DNA of 64,000 nt from Anarhynchus alexandrinus. Its lineage: Eukaryota; Chordata; Aves; Charadriiformes; Charadriidae. The notes below the pieces were generated by a model that saw only the letters and a program-made list of their open reading frames with translations, had not been told where the DNA came from and made no database searches. A program made the translations under genes and the position numbers. The DNA is taken from positions 1,451,726 to 1,515,725 of the forward strand of contig VUYV01000154.1 of the NCBI GenBank assembly GCA_008711295.1, given 5' to 3'. Shown one piece after another: positions 1 to 13,024 of this stretch; the stretch's first letter is position 1; every line of letters starts with the position of its first letter.

Positions 1-2966
1 TTTGTAGGCAGAGGACATTTATAGAGAGCATTTGTATTCACAAGGGTACGGGAATGACAGAGTGCGACTCCTCCAAAAGAGCTCCCCGGTGCAGCTGAAG
101 GCTGACAGCAAACTAGGACTTGTGGCCAATTAACAGAAAGGCCGTCATAACTCGCAAGGCATGGAGAGAAAAAATTGAGCTCCGTGGGATCATTTTTCAC
201 TGGCCATTTACGGGGCTCTTACCAGCCTGGAGCATTTGTGCTTTAATGCGATAGGGGCAGTTCGGGGCACGCTGGGGCTGGTGCATTGCCGCCCTGCGTG
301 TTATAACCAGGAGGAAAAATAGAGCACAGGGTGGAATTTGGCACGTCCCGGTTGTGAATCCTTCTCCCATCCGAGCCCCTGCCTACCTTCAGCTAATGTA
401 TTAATATTAGAAGTGGCATCGCTATAATATGTGCTGTCATTAGAGTGGCGATGCGGTTTCCTGGCTGGTGACAGGATTGGTAATACGGTTTCCATCAGGG
501 TGCCAATTATATCAAACTATTAGCAAACTTGAGCTAATTGGGAGGCAGCGTCGTTAAAGGTTGATTTCTGCAGTATATGGCAATTCTATCAGGGATTGCT
601 TCGGGAGTGAATCATTGCCATCGTACTCTCGAGTGACTCCAGCGACAACAGAGCAAGGGGATGGTGCAGGTAGGAATCAAAATGCATCCCTGCCTTAGCC
701 ACCCTCTTTTTCTGCTCAGCGGAATTACAGAAATGGTTGGATTTTTATTTCTGGAAAGGTTTTTTGCTCTCCTTTGTCGGGAATGTCTGTACGTGCTATC
801 CAGGCAGTTCGTGTTTCTCTCTGTTTTCGTACAGAATCACCCAACCAAAATCTCTTCAGCCTTGAAACACCTCTCCTAATACTGGACTGGTGTCTTCCAT
901 GCAGGTTAGCTAATTGCGGTAAAATCTGTAATACAGGAGGAACGCCAGGCAAGGCTCCCATTGCACTGCACCAAATTGAACAAATGTGAAAAACTTGTTG
1001 CCCAACCGCACACCTGAACTCCTGTAGCAATAGGTCTTTTCGGTGGCTTTACCGGAAGAGAATTTTTGACGTCTTCGTCGCCTTTTGGAAAATGACGGTG
1101 TAGGTCATGGTGGGTTTGGTTGCAAATCACCCCGTTCGGGCAGCTGTTTGTGATTTACGGAGCACGTATTTCAGCGTTCGGGTGAACAGCTGGAATGCAA
1201 GAGACCCTCTTAAAAGGCAGTCCTGTTAAATCGCAGAGTAACGTTTAAATTTTGGTCGTGGAAGAGTGAATGTGGAAATCAGGAGAGGAACATTTGGGGG
1301 GAAAAAGAAAAAGAAATCCTCCTTAACTTAAACTAGCTTGAACTGTGCTGGATTGACAAGAAGCTACTGTCCCCATTGAGATTCCAAGCTTGTATGAAGC
1401 CAGCACCTGTTCTGCTTGCAAATGCACACACAAAAATGAGCTTCATTCACAGAAAGAAAGAAACATAGCGGGACTTCACTCATTTAGCCTTCCAGGGCCT
1501 TCAGTCCCTTGATCTGTCAGCCCCTTAGAATTCAAACGCAGCCTTTAAAGGAATTTTCAATTCACAACATGATGACTTTGTTGATGTCCTGAATGTGAAT
1601 GTATTTTGAATTGAATTTGTCTGCCAGGATTCCATTACTTGCTAAAAGAATACAGAGTTCAATCATCAGATAATCATTATAGCTGTTTTGAAGTGTTTAT
1701 TTTATTAGTCTAGAAGGTAAAGCAAATTTCATACTTTTAAGTTGTTGCAGGCTTTGCAGGCGCGCTGATAAGCTCTTGTATTTCTATACCCTATGGTTAA
1801 GGTTCAGATACTGGCAGCAGGTGATAATATGCACAACGCAGGAGAGATCCAAACTGACAAATTTTGACAGTTGAAAACTATAGAAACTCATAAATCAGAC
1901 CAAAGAATGTGAGGGTGGTTTTTTTTTCCTCCTGTATCTTTTCTCTTTTAATTCCCAAAAGTTAAATTTTCAGGCCTGGGAAATCGCAGCACATTTTTCT
2001 TCAAGTAAATCAAAACCTCGGAATATCTTGCAGAATAAAGGGGTTTTAATTCCTGTCCACGTCCGAGGGTTATTTTCTCATACGGAGGGACACGTGTAAT
2101 TCCTGGTAACTTTAACCTCGGAACCGTATATTCAGTTGAGGGAGCTGTAAGAGACTCGAAGCAAGATGGAGGTTGCCGTATTCATTCAAGCATGAAATCC
2201 TGGCTGAGAGATTAAGCCTCTTAAACAGATCCCAGCGCCGTTAAAAGGCAGCGAGCGCCGTGTAAGCCCCATCTCCGAGTGGAGGAGAGCTTCCTTTTGT
2301 TAGTTGTTCAAAATTAGGAATGTAAACAGCTCTCGCGGAGTAATTAGTCTGTGCTTGAATTGGGAGAAAGTGATAAAAATAATGACACGACGGAGCTCCT
2401 GGCGGTGGCGTACGGCTGTATCTTACAGCCTAACAAAGCCGTGTCTGCGCTGCTGGGTGGATGGGGGCAAGGGTTTCACAGGTGGCGAATTTGAGTCGTA
2501 GAGCCGAATTCGCACGGGAGGAGAAGCCCCGTTGCAGGAGGTCACTAACAGCTCGTTGAAAATAAACCCTCTTGCTCATAGGAGGAATGGCGTTTTTTGA
2601 AATTCCGTGGTGAAAACACTGTAATTGGCCGTAATGCCACAATGCACACATATGTCCTCCAGAAACGCAGGTTCGCTGTCAGCAGAGATCCGTGGGTACA
2701 GTGGTGTGAGAGTCCACCGTTTGCTCTCGTTTCGCCCGTCCGTAACTTCTGTAGCGGTTGCTTTCGTGAAGCCGTGGCTGCGTGATCCCCATGAAATCCG
2801 TTGCTGCCATCTTTGACAGGGACTCGAGTAAAGCTGTTTCTAGGCATACGCCAGGCTGTTTGCCCCTGTCGGTGTCGCGCTAAACAGGTTTCTGTGGAAA
2901 TTAAATAAATAAAATCTCCACCACTGGTGCTAATTGGTGCCTTTGGCAGCCTGAGCGGGGGCTTGT

Positions 2967-3000
2967 GAATTGAATGTGTCATGGAGAATTGAATGTGTCA
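2967..3000. repeat. Short direct repeat, 15 bp, period 19
   Basis: The word GAATTGAATGTGTCA occurs twice, starting at 2967 and 2986. It looks like a small replication-slippage duplication. No function is apparent. Confidence 0.6.
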
Positions 3001-3071
3001 ACTCTCTCCCAATGGCTGGGACCTTGAGGTCTTTTTCTGGCACTAAATTTCCTTTGTGAAAAAAAGAAAAA

Positions 3072-3100
3072 GGGGGGGGGGGAAAGAGAGAGAGAGAAAA
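3072..3100. repeat. Poly-G / GA-rich simple repeat
   Basis: A run of 11 G is followed by AAAGAGAGAGAGAGA. This is ordinary low-complexity intron sequence; the run length may be unreliable in the assembly. Confidence 0.8.
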
Positions 3101-4312
3101 CAAGCCGAAATCAGAGATCTTTTCCCTTTTTTTTAATGAGGTGTTGAAGTTGATCATTGTAGTGTACACACCGCAGCGGTTTCTCGTCAGATGCTTTGAG
3201 AAATAGGGCTGGTTTCTGCCTTTGTTTCTCAGGCATCCCATTTGTTGCCATCAGACGCTGTGCGGCGCGGGGTGGCAGGTTTTATTCAGTCTGTTCAAGC
3301 ATCTGGCAGGATAGCCATGAAGTTGTTGCCGATGTCCTTAAGGGACTGTAGGGATCCGCATGATTCATTCAGTATTTTTTCTAGGTACAAAGAAGAGATG
3401 TCGTACGCTGTAGTAAATACAGTTCCAAGTAGAGCACAACCGACGTACCAAAAGGCAGGAGATTTGCTGCTTTGGAGGCACTGACTGGCAGCACAAGCTG
3501 TCCCTTTGGTCGAGAAGGTACCATCCCACGTGGAGTTAAACTGGGCTGTATTTCAGGCTGTTGAGGATCGGCAGAACCGCAAACCAATTCACCTTTTAAG
3601 TTGTCCTGACTAGGAGGGGAGAAGGTTATCACTGTCAGGCTTTGAGTTATTTGGATGTCAGAAAAGTTTAGTTGTGGTTCAAGCTGCTGTCAAGTTTGTT
3701 GGTGATGAAGCCAAGATTACGTGTGCGGGGAGAGAGGAGGGGTTTGGGGTTTTTTTTTCCTCTTAGTAGGAAATGTACTTTTTCTTTTCTAATGCTGTCA
3801 CTGATTGGTCTTTGGCAATATTACATTTTCTTAGGGAAAATGGAGGAAGGACAGTCGTTTCCTGAAAGACGGTTGTCTTTCAGCAGGGGCCGGTTACGAG
3901 TCCTAAAGCACAGATCAGCCCTGTCCTCTTACACAGGCATCTTCCCTTCTAATATTTTGGCAGAAAGAGATGAATTTGGTACATTCTCCTACCATGGGAC
4001 GTGGTACTGAGCCAAAGGGGTTTTACACTGGAGGCATCTTCAAAGCCAACCCATTGGAGCTGCCACAGTTTGCATAACTTGGCAGTGAGCTCCTCTGGAA
4101 AGTCCATAGGCTGAGCTATAGCGTTTCCTTTGGGACCGCGCGCACTTTTGCCTTTTCTGTTCTTCTGCGTCTTCTTATTTTCTTTTTTTAGTCCAGCCCT
4201 GACCTCATTAGCAGATAGCTTCAGAATCAGGTGTCTGCAACTGGTGCCCATGCTCTTCTCAAACCACAGCTAACCGTCTTTTGTTTTGTTGGGTTTTTTT
4301 AAGAAGATACGA

Positions 4313-4406
4313 GCAAAATGAATCCAGAGAAAGATTCTATCCATGTCCGTTATCAGATGCAAAATGAATCCAGAGAAAGATTCTATCCATGTCCGTTATC
4401 AGATGC
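4313..4406. repeat. Exact 46-bp tandem duplication (two copies)
   Basis: A 46-bp unit beginning GCAAAATGAATCC and ending CGTTATCAGAT is present twice head-to-tail (4313-4358 and 4359-4404), with a further GC at 4405-4406. I see no mismatch between copies. The unit resembles no repeat family I know and is not a simple repeat. Identity implies a very recent local duplication, a variable-number repeat caught at two copies, or an assembly duplication. Confidence 0.9.
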
Positions 4407-5320
4407 ATTCGTCTGTGAGCTTAGAAGTCCCCATTTTTGTCAGGGTCCAATGACCTACCTGAAACATCTGCACATTTCCCATTAAGCTACTGTTTTCTCC
4501 CAGTCCTCATTCACAGAGGCATTTTTCTCTCCTGCACTATTACTTCCCAAAAATGACTAGTTAAAGGGTATTTCACAGCCATATTCATCTTTCAAGTGCA
4601 GTTCTTTCAAGTAGTGCCAAGAATGATAAACCAATAGATTTCAAATTTCCCCTTATCGGAATAAACCCACAGAGCTGAAATCTAAAATGAAACTCTTTGG
4701 ACCCATGGTAAAGGATATCACAGTAGCAAAGTCATGACTACTGCCTGATGTTTTCCCCTCTGAATCCTCTCTCCTGGTTAAAAAGCTTTATATTAAAAAG
4801 CTAATAAACCAAATGAAACAATAGAAGACAGACTTTGGAGCTGGCTGGCAGGATAGAAAAACATCACAGTGCTTTTCCAAAGTAATGCTATTAAGTGTCA
4901 CAAACTCAGATTTGTTTCCCATTTTAATTCTGGAGTAAAATAATTTAAATTTCCAGAATTTACTAGTGAAATAGAAGATTTAGAAACACACAGGACGCAC
5001 AAACCTTAACAGGCTGTGGCTATCTGTAATACTCATCCCTGCCAAACGATGTTCAGCTCACTGAAATAATTATTAAACCATCCCTATCGTAAACTGCGAA
5101 ATTTTAAGGAACCTGTTGGCAATATGAAAAATGTTTCTCCCAGCTGCGTTAAGTCTGCATTACCTGCCCGCCCATGTGTTGTACTGCCTGCAAGTGCTTT
5201 TCTGCGCTAGGGATAAATTCGCTGTATTCCAGCTGGGAATACATGATTACCTTTGCTTGTTATAAAGGTAATGGTCGTCGCTGGCCCGGCTGCAAAGCCA
5301 GAGGGAGCGTTCACAGTGCA

Positions 5321-6295
5321 ATCATAGAATCATAGAATCGTCTAGGTTGGAAGGGACATTTAAGATCATTGAGTCCAACTATCAACCTAACACTGCCAAA
5401 ACCACCACTAAACCATGTCCCTCCCTCCGTCTACCCACCTTTTAAATACCTCCAGGGATGGTGACTCCACCACTTCCCTGGGCAGCCTGTTACAATGCTT
5501 GACAGTGTTTTCAGTGAAGAAATTTTTCCTAATATCCAATCTAAACCTCCCCTGGCATAACTTGAGGCCATTTGCTCTTGTCCCGTTGCTTGTTACTTGG
5601 GAAAAGAGACCAACCTCCACCTCTCTACAACCTCCTTTCAGGTAGTTGTGTAGAGTGATAAAGGCTCCCCTCAGCCTCCTTTTCTCCAGGCTAAACAACC
5701 CCAGTTCCATCAGCTGCTCCTCATAAGACTTGCGCTCTCCAGCTTTGTAGCCCTTCTCTGGACATGCTCCAGAACCTCAATGACTTTCTTGTAGTGAGGA
5801 GCCCAAAACTGAATTCGAGGTGGGGCCTCACCAGTGCTGAGTACACGGGGGTGATCACTGTCCTAGTCCTGCTGGCCACACTATTCCTGATGCAGGCCAG
5901 GATGCTGTTGGCCTCCTTGGCCACCTGGGCACACTAACGGTTCATGTTCAGGCAGCTGTCAACCGCCACCCCCAGGTCCTTTTCCCCTGGGCAGCTTTCC
6001 AGCCACTCCTCCCCAAGCCTGTAGCACTGCATGGGGTTGTTGTGACCCAAGTGCAGGACCCATCGCTTGGCCTTGTTGAAGCTCATACCATTGGCCTCGG
6101 CCCATCAATCCAGCCTGTCCAGATCCCTCTGTAGAGCCCTGCTACCCTCCAGTAGGTCGACACTTCCACGTAACTTGGTGTCATCTGCAAACTTACTGAG
6201 GCTGCACTCGATCCCCTCGTCCAGGTCGTTGATAAAGACATTAAAGAGAACCGACCCCAGTGCCGAGCCCTGGGGAACACCACTTGCAATGTGCT
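5321..6295 (-). mobile_element. CR1 LINE, 5'-truncated, antisense to CELF2, with degraded reverse transcriptase
   Basis: The left edge carries ATCATAGAATCATAGAAT, the reverse complement of the CR1 3' terminal repeat. Reading the minus strand gives RT motifs [20 protein letters not shown] and FADDTKL (about 6150-6285), which hold the catalytic aspartates in FADD. Further on come the RT thumb and C-terminal pieces, with SALVRPHLE near 5830, then [13 protein letters not shown] and [25 protein letters not shown] in another frame down to 5408. Stops and frame changes between 5700 and 6100 show that it is dead. The right edge is uncertain: similarity fades just beyond the VPQG motif, so the element probably begins near 6295 with RT fingers and ORF1 missing. 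Confidence 0.9.
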
Positions 6296-6715
6296 GCTTG
6301 AGCCAAGCGAGAGGCAGTGGAGGGGGAGTTCTGGATTCAGCCCTTCCTTCCAAGGTGGGGTATGGACCACCTCCACGTGGTTACTGAAGCTGTTTGCTAG
6401 CTGTGTTCTCCCGTGCACGCTCTCTCCTAGGTCTCCTTTGCTGTTGTGGGGATGCTGCGAGGTTGAACAAAAGCAGGCGTATCAGGTGGAACGTGATGTT
6501 TCACCTTGGTCAACATTAGGGAGCCGATGCAGGCAACAGCTTTGCTCACTGCCCGAAGGACAGATTATTTTATCTGTGTCATGCTCTGAGGGAACACCGA
6601 GGCTCGAGACCCAGTGTTTCTTCTATTTACTGTTTGGTTTTGGCATTTCTCTAGGGTTGCAGCAAATCTCTGTCTGTGATTAAGAGGACAGGATTGTTTT
6701 CTGATTCATCAGTAA

Positions 6716-6858
6716 AATCTGCATCATTTTCTTTGATACAGAATCACAGAATCACAGAATTTTCAGAGTTGGAAGGGACCTCTAGAGATCATCTAGTCCA
6801 ACTCCCCTGCTAAAGCAGGATTGCCTNATCCCTCAATCTGCATCATTTTCTTAAATAC
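6716..6858. repeat. Direct repeats flanking a CR1 tail (possible target-site duplication)
   Basis: AATCTGCATCATTTTCTT occurs at 6716-6733 and again at 6835-6852. Extending each copy by six bases (TGATAC versus AAATAC) gives 24-bp direct repeats with two mismatches. The CR1 fragment lies exactly between them. One undetermined base (6827) lies just inside the right copy, so local misassembly is also possible. Confidence 0.75.
6740..6834 (-). mobile_element. Short CR1 3'-end fragment (about 95 bp)
   Basis: It starts with AGAATCACAGAATCACAGAA and continues with AGTTGGAAGGGACCTCTAGAGATC and the following TCCAACTCCCCTGC block, the reverse complement of a CR1 3' UTR of a different subfamily from the 5321-6295 copy. 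It is extremely truncated and contains an undetermined base at 6827. The flanking direct repeats suggest an intact short insertion. Confidence 0.85.
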
Positions 6859-8235
6859 AAATTAGGTTTTTGCTTCAGTAGTTACTTCTGCCTCCCAACC
6901 AGCATTACCCAGCACGTTTTCGCTCTCCCTGTTGTGGCTGGGTCACGGAGTACCCCATCTGCAGCTGCAGAGCTCCACAGGAGCTTTGGAGTCTCTTCTT
7001 AGTGTGACATGGCTCCAAAGCAGGGGCTGCCCATGTCCCTTTTCAGCTCTACCCTCGTTCCCTTATGGACAGAGTAGCAGCAGATTAGACTCGAAGGGTC
7101 TGTCTACATCACTGATTTACTGTGTCGGGTGGGAGCTATTTAAGTGTGAATTTTCCTTGTGTCTATACCTGCAATCTTGTGTTATGCACAGAAGTGTACA
7201 AGTGATGCTCTCAAAGTAGTTTCCCTCCTGCTGGAAATAAAGTTGAAATCACAAGCTGGGATATCGTGTTGAGCATCCCACCTGCAACGTGGATGCAAGG
7301 TCCTCCTGCAGTAAGCTCTCCGCATGCGCCCCGTGCATCCCTCGCAGCAGACGTCATTACTGTGGCACGTTACAGATTCCAGCAAGTCAAATCTTGGTCC
7401 TTGTTTCTTTGTCCCACACCTATCATGTTATAGCTGTCCCCTGGGGATCTGCCTGCGAGCCCTGACCTCGGCCTGGGGCCGGTGTTGAGCTGCCTGGGTT
7501 GTGTGTGCTGCAGGAAGAGTCACTTTCCATCTTTGCAATGGAGAAAGTGGCAACAACCTGTGTTTGGTCCCACAGACCACTTAGTTGGACCATGCTGCCA
7601 AAGGGATAAACAGGGGATTGAGGCAACTAAAACTGTGTGCTTTACTGAAGGTTAGACGGATGCAGCCTCACTTACTGCTGCCAACCATCAGCAGCCTCCA
7701 CTATCCCACCAGTGGCAAATTCCTCTGTAGCTTATCTTCCTTCTTGCAACTGAGATGAGTGTCCTACCTCTGGTCCTACTGGTTTCAAATGGTGGGGAGC
7801 AAACCTTAGCTCTTACTTACACAGCCCATTAAATAAGGTCCTGCTTTAAGCTGGTTTTCTGCCTGGGATGCAGCAAAGAATTCCTGCTGCTTGAGCTTGC
7901 CATGTTGCTTATATTCCAAGTATAATGGGGAGCCTTCAGAAAAATATAACCTTATTTACGCTGTACAAAGCCAATTGGATTTTGGTTAACTTAATTTCTA
8001 AGTGATTACAGTTCACTAACAATGTAGGTGTGCTATAGATGCAATGCACAGGGGGTGACTTTTTATTTTAAACCCTACAAGCTTTCTTTTATTCATGTCA
8101 TTCAGGCAGCCTCATGATAATTCACATTTCCAGCTTTCATAATGTGTTGTTCAACCACTGTTTTTTCTCCCTCCCTATTGTACTCTCACAAATCATACTC
8201 ACTAATTTCTGAAAGCTTTTCATTTCTCTCTATAG

Positions 8236-8318
8236 GTTGTTGTTTCGTAACATTTTATACAAGAAAAGCTGCTCTTGAGGCACAGAATGCACTGCACAAT
8301 ATTAAAACTTTACCTGGG
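8236..8318 (+). CDS. CELF2: CELF2 coding exon A (83 nt): second half of RRM1
   Basis: The acceptor is TCTCTCTATAG at 8235 and the donor is CCTGGG|GTGAGT after 8318. The first two bases (GT) complete a Gly codon begun in the upstream exon. The frame then reads [20 protein letters not shown] followed by [15 protein letters not shown] is the RNP1 motif on beta-3 of RRM1, with two aromatic residues that stack on RNA bases, and [13 protein letters not shown] is helix alpha-2. HNIKTLPG is the CELF2 version; CELF1 has M and V at the I and T positions. The exon is incoming phase 1 (one base of the codon lies upstream) and outgoing phase 0. Skipping it would shift the frame. Confidence 0.97.
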
Positions 8319-8605
8319 GTGAGTACATTTACTTTTTGATCCTAATTATTTTATCGCCAGAAAACTAGCCCTTTTGCTCAAGATGCTGCTCGGTGCCCCA
8401 AATGACCTTGATCTCTTCAAGGGAGGGTGGCTAACCTGATGGTCTGTCCTGTAACGGTGCCAGTCCTGTAGCAATGGCATCATCTCAAAAGGCAGTTGTT
8501 CTTCTGTAGAAAGTCCTTTGGCTGGAAACAGTGCTGATTCCTGCTGACTAGAGGCAGTTACTGAAGTGCAAGGTAGATTCAATTTATTTTTTTTTTTATT
8601 TAAGC

Positions 8606-8627
8606 GGGAGGGAGGGAGGGAGGGGGA
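8606..8627. repeat. (GGGA)n simple repeat
   Basis: About five GGGA/GGAG units follow a T-rich run at 8586-8600. No function is evident. Confidence 0.75.
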
Positions 8628-11600
8628 ATAAACATATGGCAGAAAATCACTGCACCACTGGGGTTTCTAGTTTGAAAAGGGAGAGAAGAGGAAAAGACAA
8701 AATGCAGCCAGCTTTGTTAAATGCAGCCTTTGTCCACGTGGTTTCTAAAGAACCTGACTGCCTTGGTGTGGTGGCTGCACATCAGGGTACCATAGAGCCT
8801 GGTACCATGGCTTGCACAGTGTCACCCCGTTCCCTGCCACCGCCTCTCCTTAGCAATCTGGTCTCATCGCTGCATCACACCGGTGGTCAAAACAGTTGTG
8901 GTTGTGTTGCACAAACTGAAGCTTTTGTTATCGTATGGTCATTCAGATAGAGAAGTGTATCAGTGGTAATTGCATGACTTAACTCTGAAATCTTCTTGTT
9001 CTAATGTTTTCATTTCTTCTGCTGACTGTAGCCAAATACTTTGGGGGTGGGAAAGGAAAAATATAAAGGATGGAGGTATATTCCCTCTTGATATAGGGGG
9101 AGTGTTCAAGCATATGGTTGGAGTGTATGGTTACAGACGCAAAAATAAATAACTGTATACAACGCTGTATAAATAAATAGAACATTGGTTGGACTGACAG
9201 TTGTATGGCCAATATCTCCTTTAGTTCCTATGTGCTGTGTGTGAAATTGGACACTATGTGTTTGAAAAATTCACATCTGGCCAGCTCACTTTATGCAACT
9301 CCTGTTAGGAAAGCCAGCTCATCTGTCGTGGAAACGACCAACGTAGACAAGCATGTCAGATAGTTAGCCATGAGTCCTGCTAATTCACTGAGGTAAAATG
9401 GGAGAAAAATCTGCCGAAACAGGCCAGCTACAGGAAAATAAAAATTGTGCCACTTCAGATTCAAGTGATTTTTGCCTGCAACTGGACCTTACAAACCTCC
9501 CAGTGGCAGGCTTAGCTTCTGAGGATGTAAAGGATGGCTGTGCCATCCTTGGAGAGAAAGGAAAGCTCTGAGGGAAGGTTCACAGCATCCTCTCGCTCGG
9601 CAACCCCAGTTGTGGGTTCCCATCCCCACTGCCAGAAAATGCCGAGCCCTTGGATGAAGGGCTCTAACCCAATTCAGCTAATGTTGTGGTTAACCCAACT
9701 CCTTGCGTAATCGCTCTCCAACGTGCTTTGAGTCAAGCGGCTGTGCTGAGTGGCTGGGTGGGACGGACACTCCAGCGGAGGTGGTCCCGAGGTGCTGGAG
9801 CAGCACCCTGCCCAGCCAGCATCCCTGGGTCCAGGTGGGGTGTGGGACCTTACCCAGAAGCTCTACCGCGAGATCTAGACATCGCTCCCCTTAGAAGCAG
9901 AGAGGGTCCTTTTGTTTGCTCCTCTGTTCTTCCCTGAGCCCCATGAGGTGGCTGCTGTGTTTGAGAGAGCTTAGTTATCCCAGCGGGTGACTCGGAGGGG
10001 CAGACTCCTTCCCTGACCTCCCCGTGTACAGGTGGCAAAGCTGACTTGGCTCTGCATCGCATCTTATTTGAGCAGGGCATCATTTTCTCCTCCGCTTTTG
10101 TACAGCTAACAAGCATGCAGCGGTTAAAGGCACTACTGTACCTTTTGATTTTTTTTTTTTAAATGAAGCTCAAAAATACAATATTTTTTTCTAATGCTAC
10201 CTCTAGCTCTTTGTCATTAAAACTCATCTTTTCAAGCTGTGTTTTTCTGTCCTGACTGTGAGGTTACAAACTTTTCTTTTAAGGAAATGTGAAAATTACA
10301 TTCCCATGCCTCTGGGGCCTGGGCTTCAAAAGTATTCCTGGTACTGCCAGAGACATTAAGATTTTACTTTGAGATAAGTTGTTATACATACTTCTTAAAG
10401 GGACACCTCTAATAAAGAGAAGCGTCTCAGATACGTTACTTCTCTTTGAGAACAATTCAGCATACGTTATATAACAGATGCTATATTTTGCATGTGCTGT
10501 ATGCTGACATTCAGCATATATGGTGATACTGTTACGCTGCATCGGTGTATTCCCAAAATAACTTCATTTAAGCATGCTTTAAAGTTGTGGCACACGTGCT
10601 GAAAACACCTCCCATTAGCAGGATTCTCCTTATATGAATTTTAGCAATTTTCATGTTGTTAGCTCTGGCCCACTGAGCAGCTTTCCCCGAAGAAGCAGGA
10701 ATCAGTGGTGGACAGATTCACGTGCGAAACCGTCTCGGAGCGAATGGAAGCAATCGTCTGGCAGAGTCACAGTAAGGGATGAGCTTGGATCAGGTTCATT
10801 TGGGCATCAAGTGTCAGCTTGCTTCCAGTAAACGAGATAGGGTATGTAGGAGGTTCAGTAATAAGGTGTCTCCTAGAAACAAAAGAATCCGTGCCTTCCA
10901 CTTTTACTGTAATCCCACCACGCGTCAGATAAGAGGCATCCTTAAATAGCCCGGGGAGAAAATCCGAGGCAAAGGCGGGTGATTTATTAGTGTAAGGTAA
11001 GGAACGATGGCAGATGCAGGAGCAGGGGGCTGCAGGGATGCTGCGGCGCTTGGAACTTGCCTACATTTCACCTGCGCACAGGTATAACCCCCACTGCTGC
11101 AGAAGCGTGGAAGGGAATACCTCTGTGTTCATTAAACGATAGAGGCCAGATTTTTTCTGGGCTTAGTCTCTTCATTTTTTAAATGCCAACCTGCTCTGTG
11201 TGGCTCGGTAAGCAGGGTTTGGATCAGCACTGGTGAAGCCAAAAAAGTGGGGGTTTAGTATGAAATTTATCCTTTTCCTGGTTTAATTTCAGTAGGTGTT
11301 CGAGCAAAGCCTGCGGTGCTGCTTCTATATCTACTTTTTGCGTGGACCTCATCCTTAACAGAGATACGAAAACACGAGCGCTTTATCTGCTCCTTTGAGC
11401 TGCACCCTTTTAGTGGACATGAAGAAAATAAGACCAGACATAAATGATTAATGCAGAATCTTGGAAGAAAATATTGCAGGGTGCCTTGCTGTTTGATTAC
11501 AAGCCTTGGAATTAGTCAACATTTCCATAATTCTAAACCAATATACACCTGTTTTCCCACTGTGATGTGAAGGCACAACTTAATTTAACAGAAACCCCGC

Positions 11601-12924
11601 TGTGCTAAATCTCTCATTAAATACCAAGCTAGTTCTGTAATTTAAAGTTGCAGCACCACTATTTTAACTGAATTGCCTTTGTATTATAAAATTAATAAGA
11701 AGTTAATGATGCACTTTGCTGTATTCTCTCAGATTTTTTTTCACAGCAACAACAACAAAAAAGAAAGATAAAGAAGAAAAACATGTCACCAGCTGACATC
11801 TCAAGGCTTTTCTGGTTTTAATCATTTTCCTGAGGATAAAATTCATTTAAAAGATTTTTTTTTTAAAATTTTTAAAAACTTTCAGCATAAGTAGGATCAA
11901 ACATCATCTTTTTACTCATGATTAGTATAATCTCTCTGTTAGTCATAATATTCCTTGTCATATAATGGAGCTTTTATCTTTTGCCCAAAATGTATTTAGA
12001 TATCACTTGTTATGGTAGGATTGCTACTAGGCAGAGAAGATGATACACAGTGTTTGAGAAATACGGGCATATTGATATGGATGATACATATCAACAAAAT
12101 AGGGGCAGTTCTTTTCTATTTACTTGGTGCTGGCATCACGAGTGGCTTTTATGTCTTGTAAATGAACAACATTAATTTCCAGATGTGTCTTTTCAGATAT
12201 AACATGCAAGTGCATAGCTCATATCCTAGCTCACAGGGATGCGGTTTGTATTATTCACCTTACAGTCAGGTTTTCTTGGAAAGTTGGACTGGATTTTGTT
12301 TTAAAAGGCAGAAGGGAGAAAAGGGAAAACCTCCATTTGAATGTAATAATGATCTTAGAAACGTGCTTCTTTGGGATGAGATGTAGAACTGAGGCCTTAA
12401 CTAGTCTCATCTTCATTAAGAATCTCATGCCTTTGTTAGAGCTGTTTAACTTCTATTCCCTAAATAAAATAATCCAATAAATTCCTCCCATCTAAATTTA
12501 TTCTGTGCCTTCAGTTAGATGTAATAATCTTAGTTCCCCCCGTGCTCTAATTTGCTGCTTAGTGAAAATTGGCTTCTGCATAGAGAGCAAACCTGGAAGA
12601 GCTGTATGCAGGGACTGCTTTAGCTGCCTGTGTGGCACTGACATTTTGTGTTTGTGTTACTTTTAAAGTGCATTAGTTTTAAAAGAGAATACACTCTGTT
12701 TTGCCAACTGGTGACTCTGGTAGGATTTCCTGGCAAGAGCTCGGTGCAGATAGGTAACACAAGAGCACTGTATGTTGGTCAGATTCTTGGGGTCCAGTTG
12801 CTGAATAAATGCACCTTTAATCTCATGCAGAAGCTATTTGAAGTCAGGAATCAATGGGAATACATTTGTAAAATCTACACCTAAAACTCTTCGGAGTCTT
12901 TGTTTTGTGTTTGAAGTTAGATTT

Positions 12925-13024
12925 AGATTGGTTTAGTGGTGGACTCGGCAGTGTTATGTCTATGGTTGGACTCGACGATCTTAAAGGTCTTTTCCGGCCT
13001 AAGTGATTCTATGATTCTATGATT
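12925..13024 (+). mobile_element. CR1 3'-end fragment
   Basis: TGGTTGGACTCGACGATCTTA, then AAGGTCTTTTCCGGCCTAAG and the terminal repeats GATTCTATGATTCTATGATTC are the diagnostic 3' end of CR1 in sense orientation. Only the 3' UTR remains. The left edge is approximate. Confidence 0.88.

Larger units (their letters stand above)
1..8235 (+). other. CELF2: CELF2 intron upstream of the first visible exon (3' part)
   Basis: This is non-coding sequence leading to the acceptor at 8235. It contains a 19-bp-spaced direct repeat near 2967-3000, a G/GA-rich run at 3072-3100, the 46-bp tandem duplication at 4313-4406, a 1-kb antisense CR1 (5321-6295) and a short CR1 tail between direct repeats (6716-6858). 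Stretches around 400-640 and 2030-2860 have more CpG than the rest of the intron and look like possible conserved regulatory DNA, which cannot be confirmed without alignment. The acceptor is preceded by a long pyrimidine-rich stretch (about 8160-8234) with a branch-point-like CACTAAT near 8200. Open frames here are short and show no family resemblance outside the CR1. Confidence 0.85.

Noticed and set aside
7078..7125. Possible decayed CR1 3' end (AGATTAGACTCGAAGGGTCTG...)
   Set aside because: The match to the CR1 terminus requires gaps and lacks the ATTCTATG repeats; below what I can support.
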